From: Tropicimonas sp. IMCC6043
GTDB lineage: Bacteria; Pseudomonadota; Alphaproteobacteria; Rhodobacterales; Rhodobacteraceae
Length of the DNA: 64,000 nt
Direction: 5' to 3'
NCBI RefSeq assembly: GCF_004146235.1
Contig: NZ_SELO01000009.1
Coordinates: forward strand, 1-64,000
This document shows positions 9,966 through 21,870 of the stretch, in pieces. The notes under the pieces are model-generated. The model searched no databases, was not told the origin of the DNA, and saw only the letters and a program-made list of their open reading frames with translations. Position 1 is the stretch's first letter. The number at the start of each line of letters is the position of its first letter. The translations under genes and the position numbers were made by a program.

Positions 9966-9970
9966 TCCGC

Positions 9971-12426
<2,456 letters not shown>

Positions 12427-12538
12427 AGCGGCGGCGGAAGACCATCGGCGGGCGTGGGAAAAATACTGATCGGGCAAGGCAGGTCTGGAAAACGACCGGC
12501 CGGAAGGAGGTCCGACCCAACCACCGTAATCCATCGAA

Positions 12539-12558
12539 TTATGGCAAACTTGCCATAA
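12539..12558. promoter_or_regulatory. Perfect inverted repeat upstream of CTERM gene
   Basis: TTATGGCAA and TTGCCATAA are perfect inverse complements separated by AC. The site lies 75 nt before the CTERM gene in a 206-nt intergenic region and looks like a dimeric repressor or activator operator. The spacing does not fit a sigma-54 promoter. The binding protein is unknown. Confidence 0.5.
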
Positions 12559-12632
12559 ACTCTTCTCAGTGCGGCCCCAGTTCACTGGTTTCTCGGCGTC
12601 TCATTGGATCCATTTTCAAGGGAACGCGCCAG

Positions 12633-13214
12633 ATGTCCATTAGAAGTGCTTTTTTCGCTCTACCCATTGCCGCTGCGTCATTCGGCGCCGCCGATATGGC
12701 CAGTGCCGTGGCCTACGAAGCGCCCGTCGCGTCGAACGCCTATATCACCATGAACGGCCTCGACTGGGCCTGGGCCGCGCCTTGGGCCTATGATTCCGGC
12801 AGTGGCGGCTTCGACCTGACCTATCAGTCACAGTTTGGCTGGCGCCTGCCCACCGTTGAGGAACTGCTGAACGCGCCGGGCGGCCTGGACTTCCAGTTCG
12901 CCGGAGCGAACGTGCCCCTCGCCGGCACTGACCCGGTTTCCGGCTCCCGTTTCAGCTACTCCGATGCCAATCTGACCGGCGCGGCTGCCTGTGCGGCCGC
13001 CTACTTCTCGGATTCCGTCTGGTGCGACTGGGGTAATGCCCCCGACAACATTGCGGGCCCGGTGCCCTGGGCCGGCCAGCCCGGCTACTTGAGCTACTCC
13101 GACACGCTTGTCGTGCGAGACGCCTCGCCGATTCCTGTTCCGGGCGCCGTCGGCCTGCTGCTGACCGGCATCGCCTCGCTCTACGGCTTCAAGCGCCGCC
13201 GCAAGGCCGCCTGA
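12633..13214 (+). CDS. VPLPA/PEP-CTERM-type sorted secreted protein
   Basis: The 193-residue protein has an N-terminal signal peptide (ALPIAAASFGAADMASA) and a C-terminal sorting signal. The latter consists of a VPGA motif, the hydrophobic helix GLLLTGIASLYGF, and the basic end KRRRKAA. This tripartite tail is recognised by exosortases that cleave and anchor exported proteins. The mature part (about residues 28-165) is small and rich in Trp, Tyr and Gly with a GWRLPTVEEL block. No exosortase gene is in the window. AAGGGAAC lies before the ATG. Confidence 0.8.
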   Translation: MSIRSAFFALPIAAASFGAADMASAVAYEAPVASNAYITMNGLDWAWAAPWAYDSGSGGFDLTYQSQFGWRLPTVEELLNAPGGLDFQFAGANVPLAGTDPVSGSRFSYSDANLTGAAACAAAYFSDSVWCDWGNAPDNIAGPVPWAGQPGYLSYSDTLVVRDASPIPVPGAVGLLLTGIASLYGFKRRRKAA

Positions 13215-13239
13215 ATTCGGACTCTCTGGACCAGAAGAC

Positions 13240-13269
13240 CGCGCCGCCCCAATTGAGGCGGCGCGTTTT
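13240..13269 (+). terminator. Rho-independent terminator
   Basis: The stem CGCGCCGCC (13240-13248) pairs with GGCGGCGCG (13257-13265) around an 8-nt loop and is followed by TTTTG. It lies between the CTERM gene and the convergent aldolase gene and may work in both directions. Confidence 0.8.
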
Positions 13270-13272
13270 GTA

Positions 13273-14046
13273 TCAGGCGAGCGTTTCCCGGGCGGAAGCG
13301 GCGAGGCCGCGGATCGCCGGGGCGAAGGTGCTGGCATCGGCGCCCACGCCGAGGAACCGCACGCCGAGATCGACGAAGCGCGGATACATCGCCTCCTCGT
13401 AGAAGATGATCCCGGCCGGCTTTCCGGCAGCGCGGATCGTCTTCACCATTGCCTCGATGGTCTCAAGCACAGCCGGATCGTCGGGCGAGGCATAGCCCAT
13501 ATCGGCGGAAAGGTCGGCGGGCCCGACGAAGACGCAGTCGACGCCCGGCGTCTCGGCAATCGCTGTGAGGTTTTCCAGCGCCACATGGGTCTCGGCCTGG
13601 ACGATGACACAGATCTGGTCATTGGCAGTGGCGTCGTAGTCGGTGACCTGACCCCAGTTCGTCGCCCGCGCCAGAATCGCGCCCTTGCCGCGGATGCCCT
13701 CGGGAGGATATTTGCAGGCCGCCACCACGGCTGCCGCCTGTTCGGGCGTATCGATCATCGGCACGACGACGGTCTGCGCGCCAATGTCCAGAACCCGCTT
13801 GAGGATCCAGGGCTCTCCCCAGGGCACACGCACCACCGGTGCGGCCGGATGCCCCTGCATCGCATTGAGCTGGGCGTGGACCATCTCGAGCGTGTTGGGG
13901 CCGTGTTCGGCGTCGATCAGGCACCAGTCGAAACCGGCAGAAGCGGCGATGGCGGCGATGGCGGGATGGCCGAAATTCAGCCAGCAGCCCATTTGCAGAC
14001 GATCCTCTGCGAGGGCTTTCTTGATCGGGTTGAGCGGAGCGGGCAT
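13273..14046 (-). CDS. HpcH/HpaI-family class II aldolase
   Basis: The 257-residue protein belongs to the HpcH/HpaI aldolase/citrate-lyase-like family. These metal-dependent enzymes reversibly split or form 2-keto-3-deoxy (or 4-hydroxy-2-oxo) acids with pyruvate as nucleophile. WCLIDAEHGPN near residue 40 holds the catalytic His. VPMIDTPEQAAA and the pyruvate/metal-binding VFVGPADLSADMG near residue 170 follow the family order. The start ATG 14046 aligns with homologues (MPAPLNPIKKAL). The specific substrate is not readable. It stands alone. Confidence 0.88.
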   Translation of the reverse strand: MPAPLNPIKKALAEDRLQMGCWLNFGHPAIAAIAASAGFDWCLIDAEHGPNTLEMVHAQLNAMQGHPAAPVVRVPWGEPWILKRVLDIGAQTVVVPMIDTPEQAAAVVAACKYPPEGIRGKGAILARATNWGQVTDYDATANDQICVIVQAETHVALENLTAIAETPGVDCVFVGPADLSADMGYASPDDPAVLETIEAMVKTIRAAGKPAGIIFYEEAMYPRFVDLGVRFLGVGADASTFAPAIRGLAASARETLA

Positions 14047-14432
14047 GGGAGGTTGACCGGCGTCTTTCTTCCGCGCGGCGGCGGAGCTTTCGGGAGTTTC
14101 AGTGGGTGAAGGTGGTCCTTCGATCCTCCTCTACGCCCGCGGCCCGGCAGATCACATGAGCCTCAGGGTCGCGGGGACGCGCGTCGGAGGACTCATCGTG
14201 GGACCGGTTTTGGGGGATGCAATTTCAACGGGTAAGCGAGAGAGCGCTCCAATCAAAAGGAGTCCGCCGGCGCTTCCGTGCGCGGCGTGAAGACGGGCAA
14301 GCCGGGCGTGGCGTCCCTCGACCCTGTCGGCAGGTTGACCGCTTGGGCAGGTATGCCGATTTGTCGAATTATGCTATAATTTACGTGGTCGGTTTCGTCG
14401 GGCAGTGATCTCCGAAACCGAAAGGACGCGCA
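14047..14432. other. Intergenic region with a possible -10 box
   Basis: No convincing coding sequence is seen in these 386 nt. A perfect TATAAT occurs at 14375-14380, 53 nt before the SRPBCC gene, but the hexamer 17 nt upstream (TATGCC) is a poor -35. It is a candidate promoter only. The rest shows no repeats or RNA genes I recognise. Confidence 0.4.
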
Positions 14433-14909
14433 ATGTTTGCCAGATATTTGCTCGCGGTCGCTGGCGTCGCTATCGCCGTGCCGGCACTCGCTGTTCAGGT
14501 AACCCGGGAAGTCGAAGTTCACGCCGCTGCCGCCGAGGTGTGGAAATCCATTGGTTCGTTCTGTGCGATCGGCGATTGGTATCCCGGCATCGCCAGTTGC
14601 ACCGAAACCGTGAAGGATGGTGCCACATACCGAAAGCTGGTCACATCCGACGGCGCTGAGTTCCTCGAAAAATACGTGGAAACCTACTCGGACATGGCCT
14701 ACGGCTACGCGATCATCGAGAGCCCGCTTCCGGTCAAGAACTACGAGGCGACCCTGAAGGTCAAGGACCTGGGGGAAACGTCCCTGGTCGAATGGACAGG
14801 AACATTCGAAGCCGATGGCGCCCCGGAAAAGGATGTCGTGGAAACCGTCGGCGACATCTTCCAGGTCGGGCTCGACGCGCTGAAAGTTCAGTTCGCCACG
14901 ACGCATTGA
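14433..14909 (+). CDS. Secreted SRPBCC (START-like) family protein
   Basis: This is a 158-residue protein with a signal peptide (FARYLLAVAGVAIAVPALA) followed by a compact polyketide-cyclase/START-like fold. VTREVEVHAAAAEVWKSIG opens it, WYPGIASCTETV follows, and an amphipathic C-terminal helix (VGDIFQVGLDALKVQF) closes it. Such folds bind hydrophobic ligands. A periplasmic version is less usual than cytosolic ones. AAAGGACGCGCA precedes the ATG. The ligand is unknown. Confidence 0.75.
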   Translation: MFARYLLAVAGVAIAVPALAVQVTREVEVHAAAAEVWKSIGSFCAIGDWYPGIASCTETVKDGATYRKLVTSDGAEFLEKYVETYSDMAYGYAIIESPLPVKNYEATLKVKDLGETSLVEWTGTFEADGAPEKDVVETVGDIFQVGLDALKVQFATTH

Positions 14910-14948
14910 CGTCATCCCTGCGGTGGCCGGCACCGTGTAGGTTCTCGC

Positions 14949-15009
14949 CGCTCAGGAACTGTCCTGAGCGAAAACCGACGTCCTCGGCGCCGTCACATGA
15001 CAGCGCCGA
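14949..15009. terminator. Two tandem hairpins between convergent genes
   Basis: The first stem is CGCTCAGGA (14949-14957) with TCCTGAGCG (14962-14970). The second is TCGGCGC, C, GTCA (14984-14995) with TGAC, A, GCGCCGA (14998-15009). They lie between the SRPBCC gene and aglK, which end towards each other. There is no strong T tract, so termination is inferred from position and stability. Confidence 0.45.
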
Positions 15010-15044
15010 CAGGCAATCGGCTCAACCGGTCCGCGCTGCCCCGA

Positions 15045-16145
<1,101 letters not shown>

Positions 16146-16159
16146 CCTCGTTCCCCCTC

Positions 16160-17800
16160 TCAGGCGTCTTGGGCGGTGGCGAAGACCGCCTGGTATGGCG
16201 GCAGGGTGACGCTGCCGCCGGTCGAAGTCACGTTGTAAGGCATATCCGGCAACAGCGCCCAGTCACCTTCGGGCAATGCGACCTGTCGTTCCGCCTCCGA
16301 AAGATTGAAGGCGCAGAAAATGCGGCTGCCGTCGTTCGCACGGATAAAGGAAAGGATTTTCTCCTCCGCCTCGACCGTCTCGTAGCTGCCTTTGACCAGG
16401 GCCGGATGCGCCTTTCGGAAGGCGATGGCCCGGCGGTAGAAATGCAGGATGCTATCGGGATCGCGCTCCTCGACGCTGACCGTGTGGGTCAGATGCTCCA
16501 TCGCCAGCGGCAACCAGGGCTTGCCGTCTGTAAAACCGCCATTGGCGCTGCCGCGGCTCCAGGGCATCGGCGTGCGGCAACCGTCACGGCCGCGGAACTT
16601 GGGCCAGAACCGCTTGCCATAGGGGTCCTGCAGATCCTCGAAGGCAACATAGGCCTCGGCGAGACCGAGCTCCTCGCCCTGGTAGAGGCAGACCGATCCG
16701 CGGAGTGCCAGGATCAGCATCGCGTAGAGCCGGTACTGCGCGTCCGACAGGTTCCAGCGCGACATGTGGCGCATCACGTCGTGATTGGAATAGGCCCAGC
16801 AGGCCCAACCGTCCGGAGAGACCGCATCGAACCCGGCAATCGTGGAATTCACATAAACTCCGGACGGGAACACGTTGGAAAGGAAGGCGAAGTCGTAGCA
16901 CATATGCAGCTTGTCGCCACCCGAGGTGTATTCGGCCTGCACCTCTGTCCCGCGCTGGCTTTCCCCCACCTCGCCAACCGATGAGATCGCCGGAAACTCG
17001 TCCATCACGCTGCGCAATTTACGCAGAAAATCAAGGTTTTCCGGCTGGGTCTTGTCGTAGAGGTGATCCTGGTAGTTGTAGGGATTGACGGCCGGCGCCG
17101 TCTTGTCGTTGATCTCTTCAGGCCGCAGTGCAGGATTGTCGCGCAACTGCTTGTCGTGGACATAGAAATTCACCGTGTCCAAGCGGAAACCATCGACGCC
17201 GCGGGCCAGCCAGAACCGCGCTACGTCCAGCAACTCTTTCTGTACGGCAGGTTCGTGGAAGTTCAGGTCCGGTTGATCGATCAGGAAGTTGTGCAGGTAA
17301 TACTGCATCCGCTCGCCGTCCCATTCCCAGGCCGACCCGCCAAAGATCGAGAGCCAGTTGTTTGGCGGCGTGCCGTCGGGTTTCGGGTTCGCCCAGACAT
17401 ACCAGTTCGCCTTGGGGTTGTCGCGGCTCTGCCGGCTCTCGGCGAACCAGGGATGCTGCGACGAGGTGTGCGACAGCACCAGGTCGATCATCACCTTCAG
17501 GCCCAGCTGATGCGCGCGGGTGATCAGCGCGTCGAAATCGCCGAGCGTCCCGAACATCGGGTCGACATCCCGGTAATCCGACACGTCATAGCCGAAATCG
17601 AGCATCGGCGAGCGAAAGAAGGGCGAGAGCCAGATCGCATCCACCCCCAGCGAGGCGACATAGGGCAGCCGGTGGATGATGCCGGACAGGTCGCCGATCC
17701 CGTCGCCGTTGCTGTCCTGGTAGGAGCGCGGGTAGATCTGGTAGATCACGGCGCCGCGCCACCAATCTGCGTCAGCGGATTTCGTCACGTTTTCAGGCAT
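16160..17800 (-). CDS. aglA: Alpha-glucosidase, GH13 family
   Basis: The 546-residue cytosolic enzyme hydrolyses imported alpha-glucosides (maltose, sucrose, trehalose type) to glucose. It opens with WWRGAVIYQIYPRSYQDSNG. GH13 landmarks are DLVLSHTSSQHPWF, the nucleophile in DGFRLDTVNFY, the acid/base in SSVGEVGES, and YSNHDVMRH with the transition-state Asp. The ATG at 17800 is preferred over a TTG two codons earlier. It lies 9 nt after aglG and 14 nt before aglK in the operon. Confidence 0.92.
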   Translation of the reverse strand: MPENVTKSADADWWRGAVIYQIYPRSYQDSNGDGIGDLSGIIHRLPYVASLGVDAIWLSPFFRSPMLDFGYDVSDYRDVDPMFGTLGDFDALITRAHQLGLKVMIDLVLSHTSSQHPWFAESRQSRDNPKANWYVWANPKPDGTPPNNWLSIFGGSAWEWDGERMQYYLHNFLIDQPDLNFHEPAVQKELLDVARFWLARGVDGFRLDTVNFYVHDKQLRDNPALRPEEINDKTAPAVNPYNYQDHLYDKTQPENLDFLRKLRSVMDEFPAISSVGEVGESQRGTEVQAEYTSGGDKLHMCYDFAFLSNVFPSGVYVNSTIAGFDAVSPDGWACWAYSNHDVMRHMSRWNLSDAQYRLYAMLILALRGSVCLYQGEELGLAEAYVAFEDLQDPYGKRFWPKFRGRDGCRTPMPWSRGSANGGFTDGKPWLPLAMEHLTHTVSVEERDPDSILHFYRRAIAFRKAHPALVKGSYETVEAEEKILSFIRANDGSRIFCAFNLSEAERQVALPEGDWALLPDMPYNVTSTGGSVTLPPYQAVFATAQDA

Positions 17801-17809
17801 TTGCAAAAC

Positions 17810-18958
17810 CTACTTCACGGAACCGGCCAGCAGGCCGCGCACCAGGTAGCGTTGCAGGGCAAAGAACACCACGATCGGCACCGCCATGGAGATGAAGGCC
17901 GCCGTCGCGAGGATCTCCCAGTCGCCGCCGCGGGTGCCCAGCATCTCGACGATCTGGCGCGTCATCACAGTGGTCCTGCCCGAGGAGTCGATCAGGAAGA
18001 CCATCGCCACCAGAAGGTCGTTCCAGGTCCAGAGGAACTGGAAGATGGCGAAGGAGGCGAGCGCCGGGAAGGAGAGCGGCAGGATGATCTTGACGAAGAT
18101 CTGGAAATCCGTGGCGCCGTCGACCTTTGCGTTCTCGATGATGTCGCGCGGCAGACCGACCATGTAATTGCGCAGGAGATAGATCGCCAGCGGCAATCCG
18201 AAGCCGGTATGGGCGAGCCAGACGCCGAGATATCCCTTGCCGATGCCGATCGCGTTGTGGAACTTCAGGAGCGGGATCAGCGCCAGTTGCAGCGGCACGA
18301 CGAGCAGGCCGACGACGCAGGCGATGAGCAGCGCCCGTCCGGGGAACTCCATCCAGGCCAGCGCATAGGCGGCAAAGGCGGCGATCAGGATCGGAATGAT
18401 CGTGGCCGGAATGGTGACCGTGAGCGTCGAGAAGAAGGCCTTGGTCATGCCCTCAGAGTTCTGCGGATCGAACAGCATGAACTCGTAGTTGCCCAGGGTG
18501 AATTCCGGCGGCGTCGTCGCGGTGACGAAGATCCGCTGGCCACGCGAGCCGGACATTTCTTCGGCGCTTTCGACGCGATAGGACCCGTCCGCCTCGAGCG
18601 TGACACTGCTGCCATCCCGGAGTTCTGCGGTCTCGCCCGGCTGGTAGGCCGAGATCTCGCGCGAGGAGACGCCCCAATGGGCGATCACGCCGACCGAGAA
18701 GTCCTCGAAGACGTTGCCCTCGATCATGTAGACCCCGTCGCGGAGCACCTGCGCGGAGGGCTCGGCGGCGCGGACCACCAGGTTCTGCTCGGTCGGGAAC
18801 AGCGCTTTCCACCAGCCGGTGGCGGAAATCTGGTCCGCCGTCCGGAAGGAGGAGACGAAGAGGCCGATCGTCGGGAACAGCCAGAGCAGCACGAGGAAGA
18901 TGACGGAGAGGTGAACGGCCCAGGTGAGACCGGACTTTGTGCCTGCGATATTGTCCAT
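17810..18958 (-). CDS. aglG: Alpha-glucoside ABC transporter permease
   Basis: This is a 382-residue MalG-type permease with six membrane helices. The cytoplasmic EAA loop appears as NAKVDGATDFQIFVKIILP near residue 275. Between helix 1 and helix 2 there is a periplasmic insertion of about 100 residues (roughly 45-145), rich in charged and beta-prone sequence. Such insertions are seen in AglG-type permeases but not in MalG. GGGGGCC lies before the ATG. It is 12 nt downstream of aglF. Confidence 0.9.
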   Translation of the reverse strand: MDNIAGTKSGLTWAVHLSVIFLVLLWLFPTIGLFVSSFRTADQISATGWWKALFPTEQNLVVRAAEPSAQVLRDGVYMIEGNVFEDFSVGVIAHWGVSSREISAYQPGETAELRDGSSVTLEADGSYRVESAEEMSGSRGQRIFVTATTPPEFTLGNYEFMLFDPQNSEGMTKAFFSTLTVTIPATIIPILIAAFAAYALAWMEFPGRALLIACVVGLLVVPLQLALIPLLKFHNAIGIGKGYLGVWLAHTGFGLPLAIYLLRNYMVGLPRDIIENAKVDGATDFQIFVKIILPLSFPALASFAIFQFLWTWNDLLVAMVFLIDSSGRTTVMTRQIVEMLGTRGGDWEILATAAFISMAVPIVVFFALQRYLVRGLLAGSVK

Positions 18959-18970
18959 GGTCCGGCCCCC

Positions 18971-20167
18971 TTACCGCATTTCCTTGCGCGCATTGCGCAC
19001 GTTCCAGACAAGAATCGGCGTGACGAGCAACATGATGACCATTGCCGCAGCCGAGCCGGTTCCCCAGTCATTGGCGCGGAACATCTTGTCATACATGTAG
19101 TTCGCGAGCACCTGCGTGCCCCATTGGCCGTTGGTCATGGTGAAAACGATGTCGAACACCTTGAGCACGACGAGCGTGATCGTTGTCCAGACCACGACGA
19201 TGGTGGACATGATCTGCGGCACCTTGATCTTGAAGAAAATCTGGAAGGGCCCTGCCCCGTCGACGATGGCGGCCTCGACCGTCTCCTCCGGGATGCCGCG
19301 CAGCGCGGCCGAGAGGATGACCATGGCGAAACCTGTCTGGATCCAGATCAGCACCACCATGAGGAAGAAGTTGTTCCAGACCGGCAGGGTCAGCCATTGC
19401 TGCGGCTCGCCGCCCATGCCGACCCATAGGGCGTTGAGCACGCCGATCTGCTCCACCTCTGCGGGGCGCGACTCGTAGACCAGCTTCCAGATCACCGAGG
19501 CGCCGACCATCGAGATCGCCATCGGCATGAAGACCAGCATCTTGGCGATGTTGCCCCAGGAGAGCCGGTCGGTGAGCTGCGCGACGATCAGGCCGAAGGC
19601 GGTGGACATGGCCGGCACGACGACGAGCCAGAGCATGTTGTTGCGCATCGCCTCCCAGAATTTCTGTTCGCCGAACATGAAGGTGTAGTTGCCGATGCCG
19701 ACGCCGCCGTTGCGATGGATCAGCGACAGACGCAGCGTCTCGAAGACCGGGTAGGTGAGATACAGGCCGAGCGCCAGGATCGCCGGCAGCAGGAAGAGCC
19801 AGGGACGGATCATGTTGGCATGGCTGATATTGTGGCCGGCCGTCGTCTCGCCCGTCGCGAAGACGAAACCTGTGAGGCGCCATAGGCCGAAGATCAGCGC
19901 CAGCACCACCAGGAGCCAGAACAGGCCCCATCCGGACGCGATGCCGGAGAGCCCGGTCCCTGAGAGATAAAGCGCAAGGATCAGCAGCGTTGGCAGCGCG
20001 AAAAGGAAGATCAAACCGAGCCGCCGCCGCGCTGCCGTCTCGGCGGCCGTGAAGGCCCGAGCCGGAAGCAGGAAACGGTCGAGAAGGAAGTTCGAGAAGT
20101 AGAAATACCCGACGCAACCGCCAACACCGATGACGATCGTGATGAGCCCCTGTAAGGCCGGATGCAT
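18971..20167 (-). CDS. aglF: Alpha-glucoside ABC transporter permease
   Basis: This is a 398-residue MalF-type permease. Three extra hydrophobic N-terminal segments (residues 5-30, 47-70, 77-100) precede the six core helices that begin near residue 122 (MIRPWLFLLPAILAL). The EAA loop is EAAIVDGAGPFQIFFKIKVP near residue 300. AglF and AglG form the transmembrane channel for AglK. GGGGGAGA precedes the ATG. The 92-nt gap to aglE is the widest in the operon and may hold a processing or attenuation site, but no clear hairpin is seen. Confidence 0.9.
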   Translation of the reverse strand: MHPALQGLITIVIGVGGCVGYFYFSNFLLDRFLLPARAFTAAETAARRRLGLIFLFALPTLLILALYLSGTGLSGIASGWGLFWLLVVLALIFGLWRLTGFVFATGETTAGHNISHANMIRPWLFLLPAILALGLYLTYPVFETLRLSLIHRNGGVGIGNYTFMFGEQKFWEAMRNNMLWLVVVPAMSTAFGLIVAQLTDRLSWGNIAKMLVFMPMAISMVGASVIWKLVYESRPAEVEQIGVLNALWVGMGGEPQQWLTLPVWNNFFLMVVLIWIQTGFAMVILSAALRGIPEETVEAAIVDGAGPFQIFFKIKVPQIMSTIVVVWTTITLVVLKVFDIVFTMTNGQWGTQVLANYMYDKMFRANDWGTGSAAAMVIMLLVTPILVWNVRNARKEMR

Positions 20168-20259
20168 GTCGATCTCCCCCCAGATATCCTGACTGACTCA
20201 GGTTTGCACGGAGGGCGGCCCGGCGTAAAGCGCGCCGCCCTCCAAGTCGTTACAGATGC

Positions 20260-21612
20260 TTACTTCAGCGCGTCCCAGGAGGACTGGATCTCGTCGGCCA
20301 CGGCCTTCGCGTCCTTGCCACCGGTATACTCGACCATCCCGGTCCAGAAGGTGCCGGCACCGACCGCGGCCGGCATGAGGTCAGAGCCATCGAAGCGGAA
20401 GGTGGTCGCGTCCAGCAGGATCTCGCCCTGCTTGCGCAGGATACCATCCTTGTAGGCATCGAGATTCACGCCCTTGTGCGGGGCGAGGAAGCCGGACTGG
20501 TTCATGAAGACTTCGCTGGCGATCGGCAGGGTCAGGAACTTCATCAGTTCAATCGCGGCCGGCGTTGGGTCGGTGATCGCGAGCACCGTGCCGCCGCCCA
20601 GAACCGGACTGCCCAGATCCTTCTCGGCAAAGGCCGGGAAGTAGAAGAACTCGGCATCCTCGCCCGGCACCACACCTTCCGGGAAGAAGGCGGTGGCGAA
20701 GGAGGCCTGGCGGTGCATGTAGCATTGCGGCGGCGAGGTGAAGAGTCCCTTCGGGCTGTCGCGGAAGTCGGTCGAAGCGACCGCGCCGGCGCCACCGGAG
20801 ACGAAGTCGTCATTTCGGGCGAACCAGCCGTATTCCTCGATGGCCTCGATCACGCGCGGATCGTTGAACGGGATTTCGTTGGTCACCCACTGGTCATAGA
20901 CTTCCGGGGGCTGGGTGCGGAGCATCATGTCCTCGACCCAGTCGGTGGCGGGCCAGCCGGTCGCCGCACCCGAACCCAGGCCGATGCACCATGGCGTCTC
21001 GCCATCGGCGGCGATCTGCTCGGTCAGCGCCTTCAGCTCTTCCATCGTCGTCGGGACCTCGTAGCCCGCATCGTCGAAGTTGTCGGGGCTGTACCAGACG
21101 AGGCTCTTCAGGTTCACGTTGTAGAAGAAGCCGTAGAACTGGGGATCGCCGTTCTCGTCGGGATAGGTGCCCAGATCCACCCAGGACTGGCCGGCGGAGT
21201 AATTGTCCTGGACCCACTGGCGCATCTCGTCGCCGAGCGGCGTCATCTGACCCTTCGCGGCCAGCACCGCGGCGAGGCCGGGCTGCGGGAACACGGCGAT
21301 GTTGGGCGCCGAGCCCGCCTCGGCGTCGATCACGATCTGCTGCTCGAAGCTGTCGGAGCCGGTATAGACCGCCTCGGCACCCGTGGCCTCGGCGAAATAG
21401 GCCAGCACGTCGCGGAAGAATCCGTCTTCGGGGTTGAGCCAGGGGCCGGAGACGGTGACCGTCTGGCCGCTCAGGTCGGGCGCGTTCGCTGCCCATTCAT
21501 TGTAGCTGTCCCAGCTGAAGGGGCCTTCGCCGGGCGTGAACTTGAGCTCGGCGCTGGCCGAGCCGGCAATCAGCGCGAAAGCGGCAACGCTGGCCCAGAG
21601 TGAACGTGTCAT
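20260..21612 (-). CDS. aglE: Alpha-glucoside ABC transporter substrate-binding protein
   Basis: The 450-residue periplasmic protein has a signal peptide (SLWASVAAFALIAGSASA). It is a family 1 extracellular sugar-binding protein with VTVSGPWLNPEDGFFRDVLA after the leader. It delivers alpha-glucosides to AglFG. As first gene of the operon it has a strong GGGAGG 8 nt before the ATG. Two LacI-type operators lie in the 258-nt divergent region that separates it from aglR, so substrate-induced derepression is likely. Confidence 0.92.
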   Translation of the reverse strand: MTRSLWASVAAFALIAGSASAELKFTPGEGPFSWDSYNEWAANAPDLSGQTVTVSGPWLNPEDGFFRDVLAYFAEATGAEAVYTGSDSFEQQIVIDAEAGSAPNIAVFPQPGLAAVLAAKGQMTPLGDEMRQWVQDNYSAGQSWVDLGTYPDENGDPQFYGFFYNVNLKSLVWYSPDNFDDAGYEVPTTMEELKALTEQIAADGETPWCIGLGSGAATGWPATDWVEDMMLRTQPPEVYDQWVTNEIPFNDPRVIEAIEEYGWFARNDDFVSGGAGAVASTDFRDSPKGLFTSPPQCYMHRQASFATAFFPEGVVPGEDAEFFYFPAFAEKDLGSPVLGGGTVLAITDPTPAAIELMKFLTLPIASEVFMNQSGFLAPHKGVNLDAYKDGILRKQGEILLDATTFRFDGSDLMPAAVGAGTFWTGMVEYTGGKDAKAVADEIQSSWDALK

Positions 21613-21685
21613 GAAAAACCTCCCGATTGAGTCGCGGGGATCCTGGCCCGACGACAGTTTGCCTTGCGTGTGGACGAATCATCCT

Positions 21686-21697
21686 CAAAGCGCTTTG
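21686..21697. promoter_or_regulatory. LacI-type operator 1 (probable AglR site)
   Basis: CAAAGCGCTTTG is a perfect 12-bp palindrome with a central CG, the usual form of LacI/GalR-family operators. It sits 74 nt upstream of aglE in the aglE-aglR divergent region, where autoregulated LacI repressors normally bind. Confidence 0.75.
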
Positions 21698-21806
21698 GAC
21701 ACTCGATGCGTAGACCTTCGCCCCCGACCTGTCAACGGATTCAGACTACGCCGTTTTTTTGGGAACCGGTGCGGAACTTCTGCACTTTGCGCACAAATTT
21801 TCCGCC

Positions 21807-21818
21807 CAAAGCCCTTTG
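21807..21818. promoter_or_regulatory. LacI-type operator 2 (probable AglR site)
   Basis: CAAAGCCCTTTG matches operator 1 in 11 of 12 positions and lies 53 nt upstream of aglR. The two centres are 121 bp apart, which would allow both divergent promoters to be controlled, possibly with DNA looping. Confidence 0.65.
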
Positions 21819-21870
21819 ACTGTTTCGAATTGTAGTCGTAACGTCGCTCAGACCAAGCGGACTCACGCCC

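Noticed and set aside
12541-12556. Sigma-54 promoter (TGGCA and TTGC) before the CTERM gene
   Set aside because: The GG and GC elements are about three bases too close, and the sequence is better explained as a perfect palindrome.
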